The notes: generated by a model from the letters alone, not told the origin. DNA of 64,000 nucleotides from Hyphomonadaceae bacterium (GCA_030158285.1 JAOATF010000008.1:17172-81171), one strand, 5' to 3'. Positions 36,708 through 46,843 are shown, counted from the stretch's first letter. Numbers and translations are program-made.

Positions 36708-37656
36708 GGCCGATTTCCTTCAGGCGGATCTCAAGGAAGTCCTGCGACTTCAGCGGTTCCGGATACTTGTTCGGCCGCTCCGGTGTGACGCAGGACGCCA
36801 GCGTCCTGATCTCGTAGTCCGGGTTGAAGTGCAGGAAGAACGGCGTGGAATAGCGCGGGAAGCGCGAACGCTCCGGCTTGGGGTTCACCACGCGGTGCGT
36901 CGTTGACGGCAGCACATGGTTGGTCAGCCGCTGCAGCATGTCGCCGACATTCACCACCAGCGAGCCTGCCGGCGGATTGACCGCCAGCCAGCTGCCATTG
37001 CGGTGCAGGACTTCAAGCCCGCCTTCTTCCGCGCCTAGCAGCAACGTGATGACGTTGATGTCCTCATGCGCGCCCGCCCGCACGGAGCCTTCCGGCGGCG
37101 GCTCCAGCTGCGGCGGATAGTGCAGCATACGCAGGATCGAGTTGCCGTAGTTCACCGTCGCGTTGAAGAAGTCCGGCTTCTGCCCCAGGTTCATCGCGAT
37201 AGCGGCGAGAATGTCGAGGCCGAACGTATCCAGCGCATCATACATCGCGTTGGTAGAGTCCTTCCAGCCATGTACCTCTTTCACATAGAGGTTCTCGCCC
37301 ATGATGCCGGCATACTTGTGGTCGCGCGGCAGTTCGCGCGCGACATGCCAGAATTCCTTCAAGTCCTTCGCCTTGGCGCCCTTGGCCACTTCCGTCGCGA
37401 ACGGCGTATAGGCCCGCTGGCCGCCGCCGCCCGGAATGAAATAACCGCGCTTGGTCTCGTCCGGCAGCGCGAAGAACTTCTTGCCCGCATCGACGCCGCG
37501 ATCGATCACGCCCTGGTCGATCGGATGGTCGTTGATCACCGCAAAGCCCGTCTCGCGGAAGCTGGCGCCCAGCCGGTCGGAAAAGGCTTTCGGATCGGTC
37601 TTCCACAGCTTGTAGGAGATCGGCTCGAAGAGGTTCGTCGCGGTCGTTGTGCTCAT
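36697..37656 (-). CDS. Isopenicillin N synthase-like 2OG-Fe(II) oxygenase
   Basis: Fe-binding HEDINVITLL...THRVVNPKPERSRFP. Confidence 0.9.
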   Translation of the reverse strand: MSTTTATNLFEPISYKLWKTDPKAFSDRLGASFRETGFAVINDHPIDQGVIDRGVDAGKKFFALPDETKRGYFIPGGGGQRAYTPFATEVAKGAKAKDLKEFWHVARELPRDHKYAGIMGENLYVKEVHGWKDSTNAMYDALDTFGLDILAAIAMNLGQKPDFFNATVNYGNSILRMLHYPPQLEPPPEGSVRAGAHEDINVITLLLGAEEGGLEVLHRNGSWLAVNPPAGSLVVNVGDMLQRLTNHVLPSTTHRVVNPKPERSRFPRYSTPFFLHFNPDYEIRTLASCVTPERPNKYPEPLKSQDFLEIRLKEIGLRM

Positions 37657-37850
37657 GTCCTGCTCTTTGACGTCCTGGGAGTTGGTTTCGCGGCTGAAGT
37701 CTGGCGCACACGGGCCATGGCCGCTACACGCCTTAGTATATAGAGACGGGATGAGATGCCCATGGCCTCCGCGCTTTCGACCGCCTTTTATGCCCGGCCC
37801 GCAATATTTGACCGGAAAATCGCGGTTTCACTGGAGCAGATGGAACCGGC

Positions 37851-38375
37851 TTGCCGTTTGATCCCCGTCAGGCCGTGTCAATCCTGATGGCGCAGACCTT
37901 CGTCCTGCGCATGCGCCGGGAGCTTTCCGGCCCGATCGAGCAGCCACTCTGGCCGCCGGGTGTTGTGCTGCGCACGCTCAGCGCCAAGCCCGAGAAAAAG
38001 CTGGCGCAGGCCGCCCACGCCGTTCTCGAAGCCGGCTTCTGGGAGGGCGGGGGAGGCGCGCCGATCTTCCGCCAGTGGTGGAAAGCCGTCAGCCGTGACG
38101 ACGAGTTCGATCCCGCGCTCGTCTTCTTCGCCATGGAAGGCGGCAACGTCATCGGCATGGCGCAATGCTGGACGTCATCTTTCATCAAGGACCTCGCCGT
38201 CCATCACGCCGCCCGCCGCCGCGGTCTGGGCCGCGCGCTGATGCTCGCTACGTTTCACACGTTTGCGCAACGCGGTTCCACGCACGTCGATCTCAAGGTG
38301 CGCGAGGAAAACGCTGCAGCACAGGCGCTCTATCACTCTCTCGGCATGCGCATCGTCTCGCGCGACGCCGGTTAG
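37851..38375 (+). CDS. GNAT family N-acetyltransferase (start uncertain)
   Basis: IKDLAVHHAARRRGLGRALMLATFHTFAQRGSTHVDLKVREENAAAQALYHSLGMR. Confidence 0.87.
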   Translation: MPFDPRQAVSILMAQTFVLRMRRELSGPIEQPLWPPGVVLRTLSAKPEKKLAQAAHAVLEAGFWEGGGGAPIFRQWWKAVSRDDEFDPALVFFAMEGGNVIGMAQCWTSSFIKDLAVHHAARRRGLGRALMLATFHTFAQRGSTHVDLKVREENAAAQALYHSLGMRIVSRDAG

Positions 38376-38600
38376 GTCTGAATCTGCGCTAATACGTGTG
38401 AGCGTACGATTCAGAATGCTGAATCAAAATAAACGCAAATAATTCGTCAGAACACGGACGAAAATTCGCGCTATTAACTACGCCGCAAAACTTCTCCGCT
38501 TCACTTCTACCTGAGGCCGCGCACTGCGGCGGTGGGTGGAAGCGGCGCCGAAGTCCAAAGAGACGAGGCGCACTTCCCGAAGTTCCAGAGGGAGGCCAGA

Positions 38601-38873
38601 ATGGCTTACGCGGATATCCGGATCGAAGCTCCCGAAGCCTTCCTGACGAAGGAAGCCTCGGCAGAGGATCTGTACCGCACCGGCCTGATCTACTCCGAAG
38701 GCCTTGATGTCGCCGTCGACCTGGTCGCCGCGCACAAATTCTTCAACCTCGCCGCCTCGCGCGGTCATCGCGACGCCAAGCTGTGCCGCCAGGAAATGGC
38801 TGACATGATGTCGTCGGTCGAAATCCAGAAAGCGCAACGCGCCGCCCGCGACTGGATGAAGAAAGCCAACTAG
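38601..38873 (+). CDS. SEL1-like repeat protein
   Basis: AEDLYRTGLIYSEGLDVAVDLVAAHKFFNLAASRGHRDA. Confidence 0.75.
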   Translation: MAYADIRIEAPEAFLTKEASAEDLYRTGLIYSEGLDVAVDLVAAHKFFNLAASRGHRDAKLCRQEMADMMSSVEIQKAQRAARDWMKKAN

Positions 38874-38883
38874 GCTTTCTCGT

Positions 38884-39588
38884 TCACCACAGCTGGGCTC
38901 CGGCAAACAGGATCGTGCGCTCCACCAGCACGTCCGTTGAGCTGACCAGCTCGCCGTCAATGTCGTCCACCGACAGCACGATCGGAATTTCCGTGCACCC
39001 CGCGATGATCGCCTCGGCGCCCTGCGCCTCGAGCCGCCGCGCCAGCGTCACCATCGCGCGCTTCACCGTATCACCCGTATCGCCGGATTTGATGCGATAG
39101 ATCAGGTCCATGAACGTCTTCTGCGAGTCCTCGCTCAGCAGCAGCGGCTTCACCCCGGCCTTCTTCAGCGCGTCCTGATAGAGCCCGCCCTTCAGGCACG
39201 CATCCACCGCTAGCACGCCCACCGCCTCCGGCCGCAAGTCCGCCACCGCCGCCGCCGTCTCGTCGATGATACTGAGAAACGGCACGCTGATCGCCGCGCG
39301 GATCTCGGCCTCCCAGATGTGCGTGGTGTTGCACGCCATCACGATCACCTCGGCCCCAGCCACCTCCAGCCCCTTGGCGCTCGCCGCCAGCGCCGGTCCG
39401 GGCGAGGGGCCTTCGCCGCGCATGAAGGCGTTGCGATCGGGAATCTTGGTGTTGTTGTCGATGATCAGCCGCAGGTGCTCCTGCTCCTTCACCGCCCGCG
39501 TGCGTTTCAGCACCCGGTCGAAGAAATCCAGCGTCGCCAGCGGCCCCAGCCCGCCAATCACGCCAACAGTCTTCGTTGTTTCAGCCAT
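38884..39588 (-). CDS. Aspartate/glutamate racemase family protein
   Basis: VGVIGGLGPLATLDFFDRVL...VMACNTTHIW...AIIAGCTEIPIVL. Confidence 0.92.
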   Translation of the reverse strand: MAETTKTVGVIGGLGPLATLDFFDRVLKRTRAVKEQEHLRLIIDNNTKIPDRNAFMRGEGPSPGPALAASAKGLEVAGAEVIVMACNTTHIWEAEIRAAISVPFLSIIDETAAAVADLRPEAVGVLAVDACLKGGLYQDALKKAGVKPLLLSEDSQKTFMDLIYRIKSGDTGDTVKRAMVTLARRLEAQGAEAIIAGCTEIPIVLSVDDIDGELVSSTDVLVERTILFAGAQLW

Positions 39589-39591
39589 GGC

Positions 39592-39780
39592 CTATCCCCG
39601 CCGAAACAGGAATCGCGGCGCAATCGCCAGCGCAACCAGCGCAATGCCAGCCGCCGCAACAATATAGGGGCCATTCTGCGCCGGCAGCCCGATCAGGTCA
39701 GCAACGCTCTCTCGCGCCACGATGACAGCGATCCCGCCCAGACCCAGTCCCAGTAACCAGATGCGTCCGATGAGTTTCAT
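39592..39780 (-). CDS. Small hypothetical membrane protein
   Basis: 62 aa, two hydrophobic helices; tight spacing between racemase and desulfhydrase genes. Confidence 0.5.
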   Translation of the reverse strand: MKLIGRIWLLGLGLGGIAVIVARESVADLIGLPAQNGPYIVAAAGIALVALAIAPRFLFRRG

Positions 39781-40775
39781 TGGCTGGCCAGCACGCCCTG
39801 ATACGCAAACAGCGACGGCGCGCCGCCCGTGTGCACGAACAGGATTTTCGCGTTCGCCTTGAAATGCCCGCGCCGGATCAGGCCGATCAGCCCCGCAGCC
39901 GCCTTGCCGGTGTAAACCGGATCGAGCAGCACGCCTTCCAGCCGCGCAAACAGCCGCACGGCTTCAACCATCTCGTCCGTCGGCAGCGAGTATCCCGGCC
40001 CCACCCATTCATCGAGCGCCACAACGCTCTCGCGTGTCGGCGTGGGCAGGCCAGCAAACGCTGCCGCCTCCACCGCCAGCTTGTGCACATTGCCTTCCTG
40101 CTCAGCGCGCGGCCGCCGCACGTTCACGCCCGTCAGCGGCACGCCGGCATTCGCGGCGTTGAACCCCACCAGCAATCCCGCATGTGTCCCCGCACTGCCC
40201 GACGCCACCACGAAATCCGTAAAGCTCAGCCCCTGCTCAAGCGACTGGTTCAGAATCTCCCGTGCACAGACGACATATCCCACCGCCCCCAGCGCATTCG
40301 ATCCGCCACCCGGAATGGCATAGCCCTTCCGCCCCAGCGCCTTCAGCTTCTCCACCTCGGCCTGCATCGCCGCGCCGAGATCCGTCCCGCCTTCCACGAT
40401 GGTCAGCGTCTCCGCGCCGAGCAGGTCGAACAGGAAATTGTTCCCGCTCGCTTCCTTGCGATAGCTCCCCGCCACGCGCTGCTCGAGCACAAGCCGGCAT
40501 TTCAGCCCCTCATGCGCCGCCGCGGCCAGCGTCAGCCGGCAATGGTTCGATTGCACTGCGCCAACCGTGATCAGCGTATCCGCGCCCTGCGCCAGCGCAT
40601 CGGCAACCAGGAATTCCAGCTTGCGCGTCTTGTTGCCGCCACCGGCCAGGCCGGTGAGGTCATCGCGCTTGATCCATATCTCCGGCCCGCCGAGATGCTT
40701 CGACAGGCTCGAAAGCTTCTGGATCGGCGTGGGCGCGGGCGTGTAACGGCGACGGGGCAGGGCTTCGATTTTCAT
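39777..40775 (-). CDS. dcyD: D-cysteine desulfhydrase / ACC deaminase family PLP enzyme
   Basis: TPIQKLSSLSKHLGGPEIWIKRDDLTGLAGGGNKTRKLEFLVADAL...VGAVQSNHCR. Confidence 0.85.
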   Translation of the reverse strand: MKIEALPRRRYTPAPTPIQKLSSLSKHLGGPEIWIKRDDLTGLAGGGNKTRKLEFLVADALAQGADTLITVGAVQSNHCRLTLAAAAHEGLKCRLVLEQRVAGSYRKEASGNNFLFDLLGAETLTIVEGGTDLGAAMQAEVEKLKALGRKGYAIPGGGSNALGAVGYVVCAREILNQSLEQGLSFTDFVVASGSAGTHAGLLVGFNAANAGVPLTGVNVRRPRAEQEGNVHKLAVEAAAFAGLPTPTRESVVALDEWVGPGYSLPTDEMVEAVRLFARLEGVLLDPVYTGKAAAGLIGLIRRGHFKANAKILFVHTGGAPSLFAYQGVLASQ

Positions 40776-40829
40776 GCCGTTGTTCTAGGGCGGCCACGCC
40801 CGTTCGGAAAGAGCGAAGCGGGCCTAAGC

Positions 40830-41483
40830 TCAGCTTCCGTTGTTCGCAGTGAAAACCGCCAGCTGCGCCGCAAAGGCCCGCTGATAGGCCGGCCGCGCTT
40901 CTGCGCGCGCCAGATAGGCCAGCAGATTGGGATGCTCATCCAGCAGGCGCGACGATGGCCGCAGCCGCAACAGCGTGTGCACCATCATGATGTCGCCCAC
41001 GCTGAACGCGCCATCCAGCCACGCCTTGTCGCCAAGGGAGCGGGAAAGATCGGCTAACCGCACACGGATACGCTCATCGAGCATCGGCATGCGCTCCACA
41101 TGCCACGGCTTGTCGCGCTCCATCAGCACAGCACCCGCCCGCTCGAGGATCGGCGGTTCCACCGTGTTCAGCGCGGCGAACATCCACGTGATCGCCCGCG
41201 CCCGCCCATGCGCATCCGCCGGCAGAAGCCCCGCATGGCGCTCCGCAATGTGCAACACGATCGATCCCGTCTCGAACAGCGCAAGATCGCCATCTTCGTA
41301 GGTCGGTATCTGCCCGAACGGATGCAGCGCCTTGTGCGCCGGCTCCTTCATCGCGGCGAAGGACAGCAGCCGAACCTCGTAAGGCTGTCCCACTTCCTCG
41401 AGAGCCCAGCGCACCCGCGTATCCCGCGCCAAACCCTGCCCACGATCCGGAGAGGCGGCAAAGGCGGTAAGGGTGGGGATCAT
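40830..41483 (-). CDS. Glutathione S-transferase family protein
   Basis: RDTRVRWALEEVGQPYEVRLL...HPFGQIPTYEDGDLALFETGSIVLHIAE. Confidence 0.92.
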   Translation of the reverse strand: MIPTLTAFAASPDRGQGLARDTRVRWALEEVGQPYEVRLLSFAAMKEPAHKALHPFGQIPTYEDGDLALFETGSIVLHIAERHAGLLPADAHGRARAITWMFAALNTVEPPILERAGAVLMERDKPWHVERMPMLDERIRVRLADLSRSLGDKAWLDGAFSVGDIMMVHTLLRLRPSSRLLDEHPNLLAYLARAEARPAYQRAFAAQLAVFTANNGS

Positions 41484-41717
41484 CGCAACACTCCCGCTGA
41501 TGGCGGCACATCATGCGCTAGGCATTTCATGTCATGCCAGCGTTTTCCTGCACGTCATTTCAAAGACGCATGGCGCGCTCGGTATCCGACACGTCGCCAG
41601 GAACAATTCGGCTTTCATCTAGGCGATCATCTCGAAAGGGTCATTCAGCCAACGGGCCGCTCGCTCGCTGCGCCAACTTGTGCAAGGTTGAATCCGATCG
41701 GAAGCGGGGGAAGAACA

Positions 41718-42452
41718 ATGGCGCCGACAGCCAAGCGGGATTTGTTCTATCCCGCGCTTGCCCTGGCCATATCCCTGACGGCCTTCCTCGGCTTCGCCTT
41801 CACCTATCTCGGGCCACTTGTCACAAGCACATACCCGGATGTTTCGTGGGCGGTTCATGCCCACGGCATCGTCTATCTGGCATGGTGCGCCCTCCTGCCG
41901 ATACAGGCATTACTCGCGCGGCGCGCCTTCAATGTGCACCGTGCGATGGGATTGGGCAGTCTCGTGCTGGTGGCCGCGATGGCCGTCTCGGGCTTTCTGG
42001 TGATTGGGGTAAAGGTGCGGGCCGCCGTGCACGGCGAGGGCTCGGAATTCTGGAAGTCATTTGGCGTGCCGATCGCGGCGGGCCTTGTGCTGTTCCTGGT
42101 CTTCTACGCAGCAGCCTTGCTGAACCGCCAACGGCCGGATTGGCACAAGCGCTTCATGATCACGGCGGCTGCGACGGTCATTGCGGCGGGGGCCTGGCGG
42201 CTGTGGGTCGCTGGGTTTGGCTTTCAGGATTGGGCGATGCCGGCTGCGCTCGCCTCTACGAAACTCTTCATTGTGGTCGGGATGCTCCATGATTTCGCCA
42301 CCCGCCGCGCCATCCATCCTGCGTGGTGGATCGGGCTTGGTGTTTCCGCCGTCGTCGAGACGGCAAGCCTGTTGGTAGCCGGAACGCCGCTGGAGCTGCA
42401 CATCACGCACGCGATCGCGAGCTTCGCAGACCTGCTGGGCTGGATGTACTAG
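41718..42452 (+). CDS. Hypothetical multi-TM protein
   Basis: ATG 41718 gives MAPTAKRDLFYPALALAISLTAFLGFAFTYLGPLV...; His-containing TM helices. Confidence 0.65.
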   Translation: MAPTAKRDLFYPALALAISLTAFLGFAFTYLGPLVTSTYPDVSWAVHAHGIVYLAWCALLPIQALLARRAFNVHRAMGLGSLVLVAAMAVSGFLVIGVKVRAAVHGEGSEFWKSFGVPIAAGLVLFLVFYAAALLNRQRPDWHKRFMITAAATVIAAGAWRLWVAGFGFQDWAMPAALASTKLFIVVGMLHDFATRRAIHPAWWIGLGVSAVVETASLLVAGTPLELHITHAIASFADLLGWMY

Positions 42453-42499
42453 GGTTGCTGACGAAGCGGCCGATGCCTGCTGACCAGCTGACCAGCTGC

Positions 42500-43231
42500 C
42501 TAGAACTTCGTCACATCGTAGAACAGCGAGAAGTTGATCGGTAAGGCGTCCCTGATCCACTGCTTCACGAACAGGTTCTCATCGGCGATCATCTTGCGCG
42601 TGACATACACGACATCGAACCGGCGCAGCGGGCCAATGTCGTAAAGCTCTGCACGACCAAGGCCGTTTTTTACATCCACGACGCGCGTCATCATCTCGCC
42701 GCCGGGCGGGCGGCGCATGATAATTACATGGGTGGGTTTGCCGTCCTCGGTCCAGCCGCCAGCCAGCAGGATAGCCTGCAGCACGTCGATCTCGCCGGGC
42801 AGTTCGAACACGCCGGGGGCTTTCACCTCGCCGCCGACAAATACCTTCTGCGAGCCGAACTCGGTCGGCGTGATCACCAGCGACGGATCGCGCAGCTCGT
42901 TGCCGTAAACGTCTTCCAGGCTCACCTGCAGCTCGCGCACGGTTTGGCCACTCGCCATCACCGGCCCAAAAGTCGGCAGGCTGATCCGGCCATCCGGGGC
43001 GATGGTCAGTTCCACCGAAAGTTCCGGGGCGGTGCGCACATCGACGCGGAATTTGTCGCCCGGATAGAAGCGGTAGGCCGCATCGTCCTCATGCCATTTC
43101 GGATACGAAGCGATTGGAAAATCAGGGGATTGTGCAGGCAAAGGGTCGCCGACGCAGCCCGAAAGCGCTGCAAGGGCCACGAACCCAGCCATAGCCAGCT
43201 TGAGTGGGGCGGATGCGCGTAGATCCGACAT
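42500..43231 (-). CDS. hfsD: Holdfast/polysaccharide export outer-membrane protein (Wza family, HfsD-like)
   Basis: MSDLRASAPLKLAMAGFVALAALSGC lipobox; YRFYPGDKFRVDVRTAPELSVELTIAPDGRISLPTFGPV; SLBB-like domain. Confidence 0.75.
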   Translation of the reverse strand: MSDLRASAPLKLAMAGFVALAALSGCVGDPLPAQSPDFPIASYPKWHEDDAAYRFYPGDKFRVDVRTAPELSVELTIAPDGRISLPTFGPVMASGQTVRELQVSLEDVYGNELRDPSLVITPTEFGSQKVFVGGEVKAPGVFELPGEIDVLQAILLAGGWTEDGKPTHVIIMRRPPGGEMMTRVVDVKNGLGRAELYDIGPLRRFDVVYVTRKMIADENLFVKQWIRDALPINFSLFYDVTKF

Positions 43232-43250
43232 GTTTCCGATGTCGCCCAGA

Positions 43251-44816
43251 ATGGATAACCGGTTCTTAAGCGGCGCGGGCGAAGTCTGGGGTGTTAACCA
43301 CGGGATAAGCGTCCCTTTGAGTGTCGAGACCTGGAGCGAACGTGCGCCGGAAGGCGCAGCGGACCGACCTGTCGCGCAGCCGCGCGTCGGGCGCCTTCGG
43401 CCGCGCCTTGGGCTGGTCGATACGCTGCTGCAGTTGTGGCGCGCCAAGTGGCTGATGCTGCTGGTCTTGGTGCCGATCGTGATGCTCGGCCTGTTCGCCA
43501 CTTTCCTGTCGCCCACCAAATACACCGCCAACACGCGCCTGCTGGTGCGCCTCGGCGCCGAGTACGTGTTCGACCCGATTGTCGGCGATGCCGCCCGCGG
43601 CGCCTTCCCGCAGCAGGAAGAACTGCTGCAGGCGGAATCCGAACTTGCGCGCTCGCCGGTAATCGCCGAGCGCGTCATCAAGGCCGTCGGCCTGTCGAAA
43701 CTCTATCCGCGCCTCGCCGAAGCCCGCCTGCGCGCCAGTAATGGCGACGGCTACATCGTCGATCAGGAAGCGCTCGAAGCCTTCGCGCACGACCTCAGCG
43801 TCTCCTCCGCGCCGAAATCCTCCATCCTGCACATGACCTACGCGCACGAAGAGCCGGAGCTTGCCGCCCAGACGCTCAACACCTTCGTCGCCGAGTACAT
43901 GAAATACCGGCAGGAAGTCCTGTCGGGGCAGGGAACGCAGAACCTCGCCGACCAGCGCACCATCATCGAAGGCCGTCTCGCCGAAGCCGACAAGGCGCTC
44001 CGCGACTACCTGAACAAGAACGGCCTCAGCGCCTACGACGCTGAAACCAACGCCGCGACCAAGCTGTTCAGCGACATCTCCGACGAACAGGCCAAAGTGG
44101 AAGCTTCGCTCCGCGAAGCACAGGCCAAATCCGAAGGCCTCGCCCGCCAGATGAACTCCACCCCGCGCGAGGTTGATCTCTATGTCGAGACGACCTCAGA
44201 GCAGGAACTCGTGAAACTCCGCCTCGAACGCGAAGACCTGCTGACGCGCTACCTGCCCGACAGCCGCGCCGTGAAAGACGTCGAGCGCAAGATCACGCAG
44301 ATGGAAGGCTTTCTCAGCGCCGCCCCCACGCAGGGCCTCCGCCGCATCGGTCCCAACCCCACCTGGCAGGCCCTCGAAGCCGACCGCGCCGTGCAGGGCG
44401 TCACCATCAGCGCGCTCACCGGCCGCCTCGCCGCCCTCGGCGAACAGAAGCGCACCGCCGAAGTCCGCATCGCCGAACTCGCCGCCCTGCAGCCCGACTA
44501 CATGCGCCTCAAGCGCGATCGCGACGCGCTGGATACCTCCGCCGGCGCCTTCGCCTCGCGCGAACAGACCGAACGCGCCCGCACCGAACTCGCCGCCCGC
44601 AACGCCGGCAACATCTCGATCTACGAAGCCGCCCGTCCGCCCGCCCGCGGCGACAGCCTGAAGCGCACCATCATCATCGCCGCCGCACTGTTCGGCCTGA
44701 TCAGCGCGCTCGCCATCGGCCTCTTCCGCGCCTGGTCCGTCCCCACGCTCGCCACCATGAGCTCGGTCGAACGCACCCTCGGCGTGCGCGTCCTCGCCGC
44801 CACGCGGGAGCGCTAG
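43251..44816 (+). CDS. hfsA: Polysaccharide copolymerase (Wzz/GumC-type, HfsA-like)
   Basis: LWRAKWLMLLVLVPIVMLGLFATFLSPTKYTANTRLLVRLGAEY...coiled coil...C-terminal TM. Confidence 0.75.
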   Translation: MDNRFLSGAGEVWGVNHGISVPLSVETWSERAPEGAADRPVAQPRVGRLRPRLGLVDTLLQLWRAKWLMLLVLVPIVMLGLFATFLSPTKYTANTRLLVRLGAEYVFDPIVGDAARGAFPQQEELLQAESELARSPVIAERVIKAVGLSKLYPRLAEARLRASNGDGYIVDQEALEAFAHDLSVSSAPKSSILHMTYAHEEPELAAQTLNTFVAEYMKYRQEVLSGQGTQNLADQRTIIEGRLAEADKALRDYLNKNGLSAYDAETNAATKLFSDISDEQAKVEASLREAQAKSEGLARQMNSTPREVDLYVETTSEQELVKLRLEREDLLTRYLPDSRAVKDVERKITQMEGFLSAAPTQGLRRIGPNPTWQALEADRAVQGVTISALTGRLAALGEQKRTAEVRIAELAALQPDYMRLKRDRDALDTSAGAFASREQTERARTELAARNAGNISIYEAARPPARGDSLKRTIIIAAALFGLISALAIGLFRAWSVPTLATMSSVERTLGVRVLAATRER

Positions 44817-45512
44817 ATGAAGGACCTGCGCCACGATCTCCGCGACCTCTACCGCGCCCTCGCGCAGACCCCCGCCACGGAGGGCGGCCGCAGCGTGATG
44901 TTCATGTCCGCCCGCGCCGGCGAAGGTGTCTCCAGCATCGCCGCCTCCTTCGCGCTCCTCGCTGCAGAGCAAGCCCGCCGCGCTGTCTGGCTCGTGGACC
45001 TCGATCTCAAGCGCAACCACCTGTTCAACGCCTTCGCCGTTGGCCCGTTCGCGAAAGTGTTCGGCGGCGTCGGCCCGCCTTACTCCGCCGCCCTCAAGAC
45101 CCAGCCCTTCTTCGCCATCGAGCCGGAAGACCCCGACGCCATGTCCGGCCTCGGCCTCTTCACCGCGCACCGCGTCGGCGACACGCGCCTGATGGTCACG
45201 CAGTTCGACGCTACACGCCTCAAGCCCAATCATTCCGTCCGCATCCGCACCCAGCCCGCCTACTGGGCCACTGTCCGCTCCGCCACCGACTGGGCCGTCA
45301 TCGACGCCCCCGCGCTGGAGCTTGCCGGCGCGGGCCTTGCCATCACCTCGCAGATCGACCGCACCGTCATCGTCGTCCGCGCCGACGACACCTCCCCCGG
45401 CGATGTCGACACCCTTCGCCGCGAGATCGAGGCGCATGGCGGCCGCGTCGGCGGCGTCGTGCTCAGCCGCCAGCAGGGCGACGCCCGCGTGGCCGACCGC
45501 TTCGCCAGATGA
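44817..45512 (+). CDS. hfsB: HfsB-like ParA/BY-kinase-fold protein with degenerate P-loop
   Basis: SARAGEGVSSIAASFA (Walker Lys replaced by Val); Walker A'-like VWLVDLDLKRNHL. Confidence 0.7.
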   Translation: MKDLRHDLRDLYRALAQTPATEGGRSVMFMSARAGEGVSSIAASFALLAAEQARRAVWLVDLDLKRNHLFNAFAVGPFAKVFGGVGPPYSAALKTQPFFAIEPEDPDAMSGLGLFTAHRVGDTRLMVTQFDATRLKPNHSVRIRTQPAYWATVRSATDWAVIDAPALELAGAGLAITSQIDRTVIVVRADDTSPGDVDTLRREIEAHGGRVGGVVLSRQQGDARVADRFAR

Positions 45513-46843
45513 CCGCGCCCCGCGCGATAAGCCGCCTCGAATACGTGCTCGCCGGCATCACGCTGTTCATGTTCGCCGAGGCCTTCCTGCCGCGCCTCCT
45601 GTCGCCCGGCGCTGTCGATGTCACGGGCGAAGTGCCCGAGAGCACCTTCCTCCGCTATCTCTGGCTGCCCTTCTACGGCCTGGTCGGCCTCGGCCTCCTC
45701 TTCGCCGGCCGCGACACCTGGCGCGCCCTCCTGCGCTCGCCCTGGCTCGTTATCCTCGCGCTCGTCGCCATTGCCTCCGCCCTGTGGTCGATTGATCCCG
45801 AACTCTCCTTCCGCCGTGGCATAGCCGTCCTCGCCACTACGCTGCTCGGTGTCTATCTCGCCGCGCGGTTTGACTGGCTCGGCGCCCTGCGCCTGCTCGC
45901 CGCCGTCTGGTTCGTGCTGATGGCGCTCAGCTTCATCGCCGGCATCGTCGCCCCCGGCTTCTCGCACAGCGAAGCCCACCCCGGCGCGTGGATGGGCGGC
46001 TGGAGCGAGAAGAACGCCATGGGCGGCCACGCCGCCCGCGCGTCCTTCCTCTTCGCCTTCCTCGCCTGGCGCGACGTCCCGCTGCGCCGCTGGTGGATCG
46101 GCGGCGCACTGATCGCGCTCTTCCTCGTCATCATGTCGAAGTCCGCGACCTCGCTCCTCGGCGCAGCCCTCGGCCTCGGCATCCTCGCCTGCGCGTGGTG
46201 GATGCTGAAAGGCCGCCGCTGGTCGCTCGCGCTGATCTGGAGCGGTCTGGCCGTCGTCGGCTTAGGTATCGTGATTTTCCTCACCGCGCCCAGCCTCGTG
46301 CTCGGCCTCCTCGGCAAGGACGCAACGCTCACTGGCCGCACAGATATCTGGGTCCAGCTCATTGACGCCATCGAGAAGAAGCCAGCCCTCGGCTATGGGT
46401 ATCTCGCCTTCTGGGGCCTCGAGTCAGAACCGCGCTACTGGCTCGCCCACGCAGTCGATTGGCCCGCGCCCTCCGGCCACAATGGCTGGCTCGATCTTGC
46501 CATCTCGCTCGGCCTCGTCGGCGTGGCGATCTATTTGATTGATCTTGCGCTGGCGCTGGCGCGGGCAGGGCGGCTGTCGCTGGCCTCGCCCTCCGGCGTC
46601 TTCGCCATCGGCTTCCTCGCGCAGTTCATGCTGTTCGCGATGTCGGAAAGCATCATCCTCGCCCAGAACAGCATCCTCTGGGCCACCTACGTGTTCGTCG
46701 CCACCAAGCTCGCGCTCGGCGCCCGCGAACGTCAGTCGATCACGCCGCTCAGCACAGCGCCCAGCGTCGGCGCCGCGAGGATCGCCCCGCCATCTACCGC
46801 CCGTGCTGCAAGTTCCTCAATAAGCTCCGTCGGCGCGCCGTAG
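45509..46843 (+). CDS. hfsC: O-antigen polymerase/ligase-like membrane protein (HfsC-like)
   Basis: Multi-TM; GGWSEKNAMGGHAARASFLFAFLAW; LTGRTDIWVQLIDAIEKKPALGYGYLAFW. Confidence 0.75.
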   Translation: MTAPRAISRLEYVLAGITLFMFAEAFLPRLLSPGAVDVTGEVPESTFLRYLWLPFYGLVGLGLLFAGRDTWRALLRSPWLVILALVAIASALWSIDPELSFRRGIAVLATTLLGVYLAARFDWLGALRLLAAVWFVLMALSFIAGIVAPGFSHSEAHPGAWMGGWSEKNAMGGHAARASFLFAFLAWRDVPLRRWWIGGALIALFLVIMSKSATSLLGAALGLGILACAWWMLKGRRWSLALIWSGLAVVGLGIVIFLTAPSLVLGLLGKDATLTGRTDIWVQLIDAIEKKPALGYGYLAFWGLESEPRYWLAHAVDWPAPSGHNGWLDLAISLGLVGVAIYLIDLALALARAGRLSLASPSGVFAIGFLAQFMLFAMSESIILAQNSILWATYVFVATKLALGARERQSITPLSTAPSVGAARIAPPSTARAASSSISSVGAP

